From contig NZ_DLHM01000007.1 in NCBI RefSeq assembly GCF_002483205.1, positions 186,001-250,000 of the forward strand: 64,000 nucleotides of DNA, given 5' to 3'. Under the pieces are notes generated by a model that did no database searches, had not been told where the DNA came from, and saw nothing but the letters and a program-made list of their open reading frames with translations. Shown one piece after another: positions 1-8,280 of this stretch (positions are counted from its first letter, which is position 1; the number at the start of each line of letters is the position of its first letter). Source of the DNA: Flavihumibacter sp. UBA7668. GTDB lineage: Bacteria > Bacteroidota > Bacteroidia > Chitinophagales > Chitinophagaceae. The position numbers and the translations under genes are program-made.

Positions 1-32
1 TTCACCTTTGACGGTCTCTTAAAATAACCAGT

Positions 33-1271
33 ATGCAACAAGAAAAAATCAGCACTTCGTATTGGCTTCTTTTTCTGATCTGTTTTCTAAGCAGCATCAT
101 CGGAGGAACTGTCTCAACCCTTATGGCAGTATACCTTCCGATAGTTGTTAAGGAGCTTAACCTGCCAGCAGACGTTCTCTCTAACATTGGAGCATATATC
201 AATGCCTTATTTATTTATGGCTGGGCAATTGGAGGTTTTAGTTGGGGATTGATAAGTGATCGCATAGGAAGAAAAAAAGCACTTCTGGCAGCAATTTCAT
301 GTTATGGCCTGGCAACAATAGCTACGGGATTTCAACAAAGCTGGGAAGGATTAGTTTTGTTTCGTTTCATCAGTGGATTTGGAGTTGGCGGTGTATTGGT
401 TATCTCTTTCTCCTGGCTGAGTGAAATCTGGCCGTCAACTTCAAGAAGCATCACCATCGGGATTCTTTCTATTGGAATCCCGGTGGGCATATTTTCCGCA
501 GGTTTAATTAATTTTTTTATTTCATCCTGGAGAGATGGATTTCTAATAGGCGTACTACCGCTCCTTTTGGCACTGATAGGAATTTGGCTGATAAAAGTGC
601 CTGACTACCGGGCTTCATACAATAAATCTCACAATGAAATTCAGATGCATCATATTGGATTCTTCTCAGAAGAAACCCGCGCAAATCTCCTGACGGGATC
701 TCTTCTGTTCAGTAGCATGCTGATTGGTTTATGGGCTATATTTTCCTGGCTCCCTACATGGATTCAGGGACTGGTTCCCGGAACCAATGCGCAGAAAGAA
801 CGAGGATTGAGTATGATGCTAATGGGAATCGGCGGATTAACAGGTGGCTTTTTTTCCGGTTGGATTGTCAATGCACTCGGTATCCGTAAAACCATGGCAA
901 TTTGCTTTGGAATGTGCACCATTCTTTCTTTTGTACTTTTTAGGTCGAATTCCAGTTTCCATACTATTGTTCTGGTGGAGATTGGACTGCTTGCCTTCTT
1001 TTTTGGCGTGAGCCAGGGAGCACTATCTGTTTATATTCCTCAACTATTCCCATCCGTTATCCGTGCTTCATCCGCAGGTTTCTGTTTTAATATCGGGAGA
1101 CTGTTTACTGCTACAGCTGTTTTATTTGTTGGAATTCTTGTATCCGGACTAGGTGGTTATGGAAATGCAATTTTTTTGTTTTCCCTTACTTTCCCATTAG
1201 GCTGGCTGGTTCTGGCTTCCGGCAGAAAAAAAATAAATAATACTACTACCATTCAACCCGCAAACCCCTGA
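33..1271 (+). CDS. MFS transporter (sugar/aromatic-acid transporter type)
   Basis: A 412-residue inner-membrane protein with about 12 hydrophobic segments. The loop after the second segment carries the MFS signature (SDRIGRKK, near residue 75), and a long central polar loop lies near residues 190-215. The overall pattern fits the sugar/aromatic-acid transporter group of the major facilitator superfamily, so proton-driven uptake or export of a small organic molecule is the likely role; the substrate cannot be read from sequence. It opens a tightly packed four-gene operon: the next ATG follows the stop by 3 nt. Only 32 nt precede the start codon in this window, so an upstream member or the promoter may be missing. 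Confidence 0.88.
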   Translation: MQQEKISTSYWLLFLICFLSSIIGGTVSTLMAVYLPIVVKELNLPADVLSNIGAYINALFIYGWAIGGFSWGLISDRIGRKKALLAAISCYGLATIATGFQQSWEGLVLFRFISGFGVGGVLVISFSWLSEIWPSTSRSITIGILSIGIPVGIFSAGLINFFISSWRDGFLIGVLPLLLALIGIWLIKVPDYRASYNKSHNEIQMHHIGFFSEETRANLLTGSLLFSSMLIGLWAIFSWLPTWIQGLVPGTNAQKERGLSMMLMGIGGLTGGFFSGWIVNALGIRKTMAICFGMCTILSFVLFRSNSSFHTIVLVEIGLLAFFFGVSQGALSVYIPQLFPSVIRASSAGFCFNIGRLFTATAVLFVGILVSGLGGYGNAIFLFSLTFPLGWLVLASGRKKINNTTTIQPANP

Positions 1272-1274
1272 TTT

Positions 1275-1823
1275 ATGCCACATATATCATTACCGACATT
1301 CATTCCTGGCATTCGCAGCCTGGTGATTTATCGTCCGGAAACCGGAAAATATCTTTATGAACTGGTGCAACTTTTATTGAGAGGAGATTCCCCGCTTTCA
1401 ACAGGTGAGCGTGAACTGATTGCCAGCTATGTTTCTTACCTGAATAATTGTCAGTTCTGTTATCAGAGTCACGCTGCTGCAGCAAGGTGTCTGTACGGCG
1501 ATAAAGAAAAACTGGTGGATGAGGTGTTGAAAGATTTTACCACTGCATCCATCACAACAAAATTAAAAACACTGTTACATATTGCAGGGAAAGTGCAGAA
1601 ACTCGGAAAAGAAGTACAACCAGAAGACATTGAAGCAGCCAGGGCCGCCGGAGCAGAAGATCGTGACATCCATGATACTGTTTTAATTGCCGCTACTTTC
1701 AGCATGTTTAATCGTTATGTAGACGGACTTGGCACAACCATACCTGATAATGTTTCGGATTATGTTGCAATGGGTGAACGTATGAGCAGCATCGGTTATG
1801 TTTTACCAAATCAATCTATATAA
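1275..1823 (+). CDS. AhpD-like / carboxymuconolactone decarboxylase family protein, copy 1
   Basis: A 182-residue cytoplasmic protein of the AhpD/CMD fold. The redox core is complete: Glu47, then Cys59 and Cys62 in the string NNCQFCYQSH, then His66. This is the E-x11-CxxC-x3-H arrangement known from AhpD proton relays and from 'peroxidase-related' CMD proteins. A second conserved stretch, AGAEDRDIHDTVLIAA, lies near residue 125. It probably acts in peroxide detoxification or a disulfide redox reaction. It sits 3 nt after the MFS gene and 2 nt before a paralogue with the same motif, so the two may form a heteromer. The substrate is unknown. Confidence 0.87.
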   Translation: MPHISLPTFIPGIRSLVIYRPETGKYLYELVQLLLRGDSPLSTGERELIASYVSYLNNCQFCYQSHAAAARCLYGDKEKLVDEVLKDFTTASITTKLKTLLHIAGKVQKLGKEVQPEDIEAARAAGAEDRDIHDTVLIAATFSMFNRYVDGLGTTIPDNVSDYVAMGERMSSIGYVLPNQSI

Positions 1824-1825
1824 AA

Positions 1826-2383
1826 ATGGCATACATCAATTTAAAAAATGAACTTCCCGGTATACGTGGATTAATGGCTTATAGTCCGGATACAGCTAAA
1901 ATTCTGAATGAACTGGCTGAAATCCTATTAAGAGATGATGAGAACACATTGAGCAGAGGAGACCGTGAACTGATCGCCACTTATGTTTCATATAAAAATG
2001 ACTGTTTTTTCTGTCAGAATGTTCATGGAGCACTGGCTGGTCATTATCTTAAACTAACCATTCCCGAAATTGATGCAATCAAATCAAATGCTGTTTCAGC
2101 ACCTCTAACTGATAAAATGAAAGCATTATTGGAAATTGCAGGTAGTGTTCAGATGGGAGGGAAATCTGTTCAGGAACAACAAATAACAACAGCCCGGAGT
2201 GCAGGTGCTACAGATCGTGAAATTCATGATACTGTATTGATAGCTGCTGCTTTCTGCATGTTTAACCGATATGTTGACGGACTGGCCACCTGGGCTCCTG
2301 ATGACCGGCAATTATACGTAGACAGAGCACCCATCAGAGCAAATGAAGGTTATATCAATACTCCACTTAACATAACAAAATGA
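1826..2383 (+). CDS. AhpD-like / carboxymuconolactone decarboxylase family protein, copy 2
   Basis: A 185-residue tandem paralogue of the gene before it. It keeps Glu48, Cys60, Cys63 and His67 (NDCFFCQNVHG) and the C-terminal stretch AGATDREIHDTVLIAAAFCM. The two proteins align along their whole length, including the opening ELPGIRGL / FIPGIRSL, which points to an old tandem duplication rather than a recent copy because many positions differ. Its last four bases (ATGA) overlap the start of the DUF3179 gene, which suggests translational coupling. The role is inferred as redox or peroxide handling linked to the transporter; a decarboxylase role is less likely with this CxxC core. Confidence 0.87.
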   Translation: MAYINLKNELPGIRGLMAYSPDTAKILNELAEILLRDDENTLSRGDRELIATYVSYKNDCFFCQNVHGALAGHYLKLTIPEIDAIKSNAVSAPLTDKMKALLEIAGSVQMGGKSVQEQQITTARSAGATDREIHDTVLIAAAFCMFNRYVDGLATWAPDDRQLYVDRAPIRANEGYINTPLNITK

Positions 2384-3567
2384 AAATTGCATTTTTAATA
2401 CTAAGTTTCCTGTTTCTTATAATACTCGAAATTACCCGGGTCTATTTTATCATGCCATTTCCCGGTAGCCAGTACGATGAAACCATTAATATTGCTTATT
2501 GGATCCATAAAAATCTCTTTTGGCTCCGTTTGATTGGCTGGCTGCTCATTGCTGTATCACTTTTTCTTGCATGGCGCAACGCTAAAAAATCGCCCAGGTT
2601 TATTGCAGGCGCCGGTCTCTCGCTCTATATCATAGTGTTCTATTTTTTCAATTTTAGAATGCTGGCAGAAAAAATGTTTATTCAACCACAGGAAAAAATA
2701 TTTTCGACCTTAACGGATAATAAAATACCTGAAAGCAAACTGGTGATAGGCATTACACAGAATGGAGAATCAAAGGCATATCCTATTCAAATCATAGGCT
2801 ATCATCACCAGGTGCGGGACACGGTTGGAAAAATTCCCATTATGGTAACCTATTGTACTGTTTGCCGAACTGGAAGAGTATTTAGTCCAATTGTAGCTGG
2901 TCAGCCTGAAAATTTCCGACTCGTTGGAATGGATCATTTCAATGCTATGTTTGAAGACAGCAAAACAGGGTCCTGGTGGCGCCAGGCAACGGGAGTAGCG
3001 GTTGCCGGCCCTTTAAAAGATTCAGTCCTTAATGAAATCCCATCACAGCAAACCAGTCTCGCTGCATGGATAAAAGCCAACCCTTCAACTAAAATCATGC
3101 AGTATGACCCTTCTTTTATGAAGGATTATGAAGATTTGGAAGAATTTGATATAGGCACAATTAAAAGCAGCCTGGAAAAAAGAGATTCTGCCTCCTGGAA
3201 ATTTAAATCCTGGGTAGTTGGAATTTACAATGATCGTTCAGCCAAGGCATACGACTGGAATGAGTTGCTTAAAAAGAAATTTATCCAGGATTCGTTGCCC
3301 GACTTACCAGTTCTCCTCGTCCTGGAAAAAGATTCTGTTAGTTTTCATGCCTTCAATCGAATGCTTGGCACAAATGCCATAAATTTTGAATGGAAGGAGG
3401 AAACACAACAATTGCGTGACCAACTAACTGGATCTCTATGGAATTTAAAAGGCGAATGCACGGAAGGTCCTTTAGCTGGCACACAAATGGATCGGATTCA
3501 GGCATATCAGGAGTTCTGGCATTCCTGGAAGAGTTTCCATCCTAAAACAAAAAAATTTCCTGAATAA
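2380..3567 (+). CDS. DUF3179 domain-containing membrane protein
   Basis: A 395-residue protein with about three N-terminal membrane segments (residues 1-25, about 45-65 and 75-95) followed by a large soluble domain, predicted to lie outside the cytoplasm. The soluble part matches DUF3179: a KAYPIQIIGYHHQVRD start, the double-cysteine core VTYCTVCRTGRVF near residue 165, and the WWRQATGVAVAG stretch near 200. The biochemical role of the family is not known; the conserved C-T-V-C pair suggests a redox or metal site. It overlaps the previous gene by ATGA and closes the operon. Its company (transporter plus two CxxC redox proteins) suggests a common redox task, which is an inference. Confidence 0.85.
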   Translation: MKIAFLILSFLFLIILEITRVYFIMPFPGSQYDETINIAYWIHKNLFWLRLIGWLLIAVSLFLAWRNAKKSPRFIAGAGLSLYIIVFYFFNFRMLAEKMFIQPQEKIFSTLTDNKIPESKLVIGITQNGESKAYPIQIIGYHHQVRDTVGKIPIMVTYCTVCRTGRVFSPIVAGQPENFRLVGMDHFNAMFEDSKTGSWWRQATGVAVAGPLKDSVLNEIPSQQTSLAAWIKANPSTKIMQYDPSFMKDYEDLEEFDIGTIKSSLEKRDSASWKFKSWVVGIYNDRSAKAYDWNELLKKKFIQDSLPDLPVLLVLEKDSVSFHAFNRMLGTNAINFEWKEETQQLRDQLTGSLWNLKGECTEGPLAGTQMDRIQAYQEFWHSWKSFHPKTKKFPE

Positions 3568-3610
3568 TTACCGATTCTTTTGATGAGTTACCACTCATTC
3601 ATATTTATAG

Positions 3611-3942
3611 GAGGAAGAAGAGAAATTTGGCAAGAAATGGGTGAAAGAATTCCCTTTTCTGCTTGAAACCAAACTGATTGAACGCGGTGTCAAAATAGAC
3701 GATCGATTAATAACCGGGGCAAAACCCCTATTCAACAACAAGTGTTGCTGAAGAACTGGCAAAAGCATTGGGCAGCAAACCTGTAGCCAGAGAACGCTAT
3801 CCCGACAAAAATTCTATGTTAAGCCTACTCTCAAATTGGAGAAAAATCAACAGCCATCCACCTATTAGAACAATTAATTCAAAAAACACCCAACAAGCAG
3901 GAAGCAATAGATTTGCTCAATAAACTGAAAAATTCGAAATAA
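3611..3942 (+). pseudogene. Decayed C-terminal half of a DJ-1/PfpI-type glutamine amidotransferase-like gene
   Basis: No open frame crosses this stretch, but three frames join into one recognisable protein end. Frame 1 (from 3611) reads KKWVKEFPFLLETKLIERG and runs to LITG. A one-base gain in the GGGG run near 3716-3719 moves it to a frame reading QNPYSTTSVAEELAKALGSK. A second shift near 3821-3823 leads to AYSQIGEKSTAIHLLEQL and the stop TAA at 3940-3942. The 'LITGQNPYSTTSVAE' string is characteristic of the C-terminal end of class-I glutamine-amidotransferase-like (DJ-1/PfpI) proteins. The N-terminal half with the nucleophile cysteine is missing, a stop codon directly precedes frame 1, and about ten residues before DDRLITG seem deleted. 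The remnant fills the gap between two convergent genes. Confidence 0.75.
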
Positions 3943-6778
3943 TTGCTTCATCCGAAGATTCAGTAACTATCAAACGAAGATGATCGGTAGAAAGCGGTTC
4001 ATTTAAATGATGAATAAATTTATGTCCGATGGCAGATCCTGTAAATAAGATCTGCCATTTACCTTTTACAAATCCCTGTATCTGAAATGCCTTAACTCTA
4101 TGCCCTTCCAGGATATCTTCCTGAACGACAATATCCTTAATTGTAACCGGTTTTTTAAGTTTAAGCTGAATCATTTTCCCTTTACCTGATACTGTAGCCA
4201 ATGGATTACCAAATCGCTCATCTATCGCCTTTCCCCATTCCTGCAATCGCTGCTGATCCAAATCCGGTACCAATCCCCTGTTATCCGGTGTGATGCCAAT
4301 AATGAGGGTTGAATTTCTTCCCACTGATTTATTATAGATCTCCATTAACTTTTCAAGTGGGAAAATATGGGCCTCATCACCTGGCTCCCAGAACCATTCA
4401 TGTCTCCCGTTATAACCCCTGAGAGGTGCATCTGCCATGGCAGGCATCCAGTAACGACCCTCCGGATCTCCCTGTTTTAGCAATGCATAGTCATTTTTAG
4501 CAATTCCAGCTAGGGCTGACTCACCCGAACCTGTATGCGAATACGGAAAGGTGGACCAACAGGGATAAGCTACTGTACCGGATTCCGATCCGCCCCATCG
4601 GGCTTCCGCCAACTGATCATTATGATAAAAAAGAGCACCCGGCTGATACTTTTTTACAATTGGTAAAACATCAGGTGCTCCTTTAGCAGGATGACTGGCG
4701 CCACCATCGAACCAGATTTCAAATAAGGGGCCGTATCGGGTACAGATCTCCGTTACCATGGATTCAACCATTCGATTATAATGTTCCTGCCTGTTTTTTT
4801 GCATGGCTGATCCGGGAGCACCATCCACCACAAAATCATGTACCCCATAAAATGAATTCCAGCGAATTCCGATATAAACGCCCGGTTTAATCCCATGTTT
4901 GTGGCAGGCATCAACAAAATCTCTCAGCAAGTCCGCCTTGCCATTTCTCCATTTTAAAAGTTTCACATTATAGGGATTCGCATCGGAAGGATAGAGTGCA
5001 AAACCCGTTTCATGGGTTGCAGTTATTAAGGCAAACCGGGCGCCTGCAGATTTAGCAGCAAGCACCCATTGCTCCACATCCAATTCTTTCGGATTAAACT
5101 GATTATAGTCAGCAACCGGTCGGATCCGATTTTCAGACTGTCGGTATTTCGACGTATCAAACACATGCAAATCATAATGAAATATCATTCCGAGTTCGGC
5201 TTCCTGCCAGGCCAGTTGGGCAGCATTAGGTCGCGGTTTCACTGGCAATCCGATTTCATTTGGCCAGGGTACCTGTTTACCGCTTGCCTTATATACCGGC
5301 ATCGGTGCATTCCAGATTTTTAGCTGATCACTAAGCAAATTTGCCAACTGCTGTACTTTTTCCGGATACCTGTGGGCAAGATCCCGCAACTCACCAATAT
5401 CTTCTTTAAGATTATATAATTCCAATTCAAGTCTGCGCATCGAATAAACCAATTTCCAGTCGCCCAACCGAATGGCACTGAAATAATTGATACCCGGACC
5501 ATCCATCCTTTGCCATTTATTTGGAATATGCCAGATCAATGCCCGATCCATTTCTTTTCGGTTATTGCTATTTGTTAGTACAGGTACAAAACTTTTACCA
5601 TCAATCTGCTGAATCGTCTTGCTTTCCTTAATACCTGCCATTTCAAGAATACTGGGAAAGAAATCTTCAATAATGACCGGTTTAGCTGTACTTGATCCAG
5701 CCCTTACTTTCCCTGGCCATTTAACCAGCATTGGTTCGCGGATTCCACCTTCATACACAGAACCTTTACCGGCCCGCAATGGATAATTATGCGTATGCGC
5801 AGTTCCGGCTCTTGGAGGTGTATAACTTAATCCGCCATTATCACTCATGAACAGAATTATCGTATTCTCAGTAATTCCTTTTTGTTGTAGAAAATCCATC
5901 AGATCTCCCAGACTTTTATCCATTCCTTCAAGCAGACTTGCATAATTGGCTTCTGCAACAGGCAATCCTGCATCAAGGTATTTCTGTACAAATCGCTGAT
6001 CCGGCTGGATGGGATCGTGAACTGCATAATGCGCCATATGTAGAAAAAAAGGACGCTGTCTGCTGATTGGATCCTCCATCGCTTTAATTGCTTCAAGCGT
6101 TAACGCTTCAGTCAGAAATGTTTCCGAACCATGATATTCCTGCAAATCAGGAACCGCCTGCCAGGATGCTTTACCGGGTATATTTCCGTAGTTATCCTTT
6201 CCCAGATAACTCTGTGGATGACCCGCTGCATGGCCGGCAATATTTACAAGAAAGCCAAGGTTATATGGATTGGCGCCTGGTGTTCCAGCCGACCCCCAGT
6301 GTGCTTTACCAACATGAACGGTGAAATAACCTGCATCACGAAGTAACATCGGCAGAGTTGTTGCCTGTACAGCATGCGGTGTAGGCGTTAACCCCGAAAG
6401 TCCGTTGTAATTCCAATCTGCCCGGTTATATTCTTCATCAGCCTGGTCAGTGGGATTGTCCATTTTTGGAGAGGTCCAGTTGGTGACGCGATGTCTGGCG
6501 GCATTCATACCAGTCAGCAAACTCGTTCTGCTCGGTGTACATACCGGTGTTGCATAGGCATTGGTGAATTTCATACCCTCCCGCGCCAATCGTTCCATAT
6601 TCGGAGTATGATATCGTTTATTCAGGGGATAAATACTATCTCCAAATGGAACCGAGGTATCCATCCAACCCATATCATCCAGGAAAAAAAGTACAATATT
6701 GGGTTGTTTCTGCTGGTTAAACGCAGTGATGGAAAACACCATCACTGCAGTTGTCAGAATACATTTTTTATATCGCAT
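3917..6778 (-). CDS. Secreted sulfatase fused to GH29 alpha-L-fucosidase-like domain
   Basis: A 953-residue two-enzyme protein. After an N-terminal hydrophobic signal (residues 1-20) comes a type I sulfatase (about 25-500): metal-binding DD near 34-35 in LFFLDDMGWMD and the formylglycine motif CTPSRTSLLTG with Cys80, the residue oxidised to the catalytic aldehyde. From about 520 a GH29-like module begins (AELGMIFHYDLHVFD); EIWFDGG carries Asp691, the position of the GH29 nucleophile. A beta-sandwich tail fills the last 90 residues. The usual HHDGF-type motif reads THETGF here, so hydrolytic specificity may be altered. It is the last gene of glycan locus 1, 9 nt after susD, and its 3' end overlaps the pseudogene tail by 26 nt. 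Expected action: desulfation and defucosylation of a sulfated fucosyl glycan. Confidence 0.88.
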   Translation of the reverse strand: MRYKKCILTTAVMVFSITAFNQQKQPNIVLFFLDDMGWMDTSVPFGDSIYPLNKRYHTPNMERLAREGMKFTNAYATPVCTPSRTSLLTGMNAARHRVTNWTSPKMDNPTDQADEEYNRADWNYNGLSGLTPTPHAVQATTLPMLLRDAGYFTVHVGKAHWGSAGTPGANPYNLGFLVNIAGHAAGHPQSYLGKDNYGNIPGKASWQAVPDLQEYHGSETFLTEALTLEAIKAMEDPISRQRPFFLHMAHYAVHDPIQPDQRFVQKYLDAGLPVAEANYASLLEGMDKSLGDLMDFLQQKGITENTIILFMSDNGGLSYTPPRAGTAHTHNYPLRAGKGSVYEGGIREPMLVKWPGKVRAGSSTAKPVIIEDFFPSILEMAGIKESKTIQQIDGKSFVPVLTNSNNRKEMDRALIWHIPNKWQRMDGPGINYFSAIRLGDWKLVYSMRRLELELYNLKEDIGELRDLAHRYPEKVQQLANLLSDQLKIWNAPMPVYKASGKQVPWPNEIGLPVKPRPNAAQLAWQEAELGMIFHYDLHVFDTSKYRQSENRIRPVADYNQFNPKELDVEQWVLAAKSAGARFALITATHETGFALYPSDANPYNVKLLKWRNGKADLLRDFVDACHKHGIKPGVYIGIRWNSFYGVHDFVVDGAPGSAMQKNRQEHYNRMVESMVTEICTRYGPLFEIWFDGGASHPAKGAPDVLPIVKKYQPGALFYHNDQLAEARWGGSESGTVAYPCWSTFPYSHTGSGESALAGIAKNDYALLKQGDPEGRYWMPAMADAPLRGYNGRHEWFWEPGDEAHIFPLEKLMEIYNKSVGRNSTLIIGITPDNRGLVPDLDQQRLQEWGKAIDERFGNPLATVSGKGKMIQLKLKKPVTIKDIVVQEDILEGHRVKAFQIQGFVKGKWQILFTGSAIGHKFIHHLNEPLSTDHLRLIVTESSDEAIISNFSVY

Positions 6779-6787
6779 ACAAATTTG

Positions 6788-8269
6788 TTAATAGCCCGGA
6801 TTTTGCACCAGATTGGGATTTGCGTCAATCTGTTGTTGAGGAATAGGAAATAATACCTGATGTGCCTGCGCATTATACCCTCTTGCCTGAGCACCCGTAA
6901 TAAATTTTCCATGACGTATAAGATCTTCTCTCCTCAATCCTTCCGAGAAAAATTCTCGTCCCCTTTCTTCAAGAATAAAGTCTCTGAATGCTTCACTAGA
7001 CCCAAAATCACCTATTGATACACGCTCAACGTCTGCCCGGTCACGCAACTGATTAAGTAAATCTACAGATTCCTGATTGGGTCCATTCTTTTCGTTTAAG
7101 GCTTCAGCACGACTCATTAAAATATCTGCATATCGGATATAAACTATATCATTTCCATTTGCTTCGCCAACTGCAACAGGGTCCGGCATATACTTGAAGC
7201 TTCGAGCATTATTCAGGGCAATACCACTCGCATCTTCCACCAATTGCCTTAACACTCCTGAATTATCGGTATACGATCCAATAATCAGATTTCTGCGCTT
7301 ATCGGATGCCTCAAAGGTTTTATAGAACGAGGTATATGTCCGGAACTGCGCACCAAAATTCACCCAGTTGGAGAGAATTGGATAATTTGGCGGAAATGCA
7401 TGTGGCATATAATTATTATGAAAACCATTTTGAGCAATGCAGGGAGCCCTATAGATATATTCTTTATTACTTTCGCCAGCAACCGAAAAAAGAGTAGTAT
7501 ACTCCGGCCACAAACTATAGTAATTCAGATCAAGCAAGCGCTGGGTGGTTTCAATAACCTTATCCCAGTTTTTCTGATGAAGATAAAGTTTGGTCAATAC
7601 TCCAAGTGCAGCACCACGCGTTGCTCTTCCAATCGGATTTTCGGTCACAGGCAAATTGGAAGCAGCGAAATTCAAATCAGCTTCCAGATATGCAACAAAT
7701 TCGGCAACTCCTGCTCTTGGTGTTGATTTTCCAATCGCTTCAATTTCATCCGGCGAGGCATTAACAGGTACTTCAATTATAGGAGTAGGTCCAAAAATAT
7801 TAAACAGGAAGTAATAGGAAACGGCTCTAATAAAGCGGGCTTCTCCTTTTACACCATCAATAGTTTCCTGAGGCAGGCCGCTTATTCCATCTACAACACC
7901 GAGAACTGTATTTGCACTCGCGATTGCTGAATACATTTTATTCCAGTGTGTATTCAAAAACAAATCCGTTGGAGTCCAGTTGAACTGAATATAAGGAGCC
8001 GCATCCCGTTCAAGTCCACCACCTGTCTCAAAAGCTATGTCAGTAGTAAACTCATTCATTATATAAGTATAATTACGGCTGTCATAGGCAACTATACGGG
8101 AACGGGCATATGCGCCTGTTAGTAATGCATCTACGCCGGATTTATCCTTTAAAAACGCAGTCGGGTCATATTGTGTATAAACTTCCTCTTCGAGGAATTT
8201 TTTACAACCTGATATGGACAGGAGCGACACAGCAAGGAATAATATAGTAAGTTGATTGAATCGTTTCAT
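6788..8269 (-). CDS. SusD/RagB family surface glycan-binding lipoprotein (locus 1)
   Basis: A 493-residue lipoprotein with signal peptide and lipobox ending in SISGCKKF (lipid-anchored Cys22). The SusD fold is seen in the N-terminal helical TPR-like region (ALLTGAYARSR; GEARFIRAVSYYFLFNIFG near 140-160) and the family C-terminal pattern LEERGREFFSEGLRREDLIRHG leading to VLFPIPQQQIDANPNLVQNPGY-type endings. SusD proteins cap the SusC barrel and bind the oligosaccharide at the outer face of the outer membrane. It lies 11 nt downstream of its susC partner and 9 nt upstream of the sulfatase/GH29 gene, so the three are almost certainly co-transcribed. Confidence 0.95.
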   Translation of the reverse strand: MKRFNQLTILFLAVSLLSISGCKKFLEEEVYTQYDPTAFLKDKSGVDALLTGAYARSRIVAYDSRNYTYIMNEFTTDIAFETGGGLERDAAPYIQFNWTPTDLFLNTHWNKMYSAIASANTVLGVVDGISGLPQETIDGVKGEARFIRAVSYYFLFNIFGPTPIIEVPVNASPDEIEAIGKSTPRAGVAEFVAYLEADLNFAASNLPVTENPIGRATRGAALGVLTKLYLHQKNWDKVIETTQRLLDLNYYSLWPEYTTLFSVAGESNKEYIYRAPCIAQNGFHNNYMPHAFPPNYPILSNWVNFGAQFRTYTSFYKTFEASDKRRNLIIGSYTDNSGVLRQLVEDASGIALNNARSFKYMPDPVAVGEANGNDIVYIRYADILMSRAEALNEKNGPNQESVDLLNQLRDRADVERVSIGDFGSSEAFRDFILEERGREFFSEGLRREDLIRHGKFITGAQARGYNAQAHQVLFPIPQQQIDANPNLVQNPGY

Positions 8270-8280
8270 ACAATAAACAA

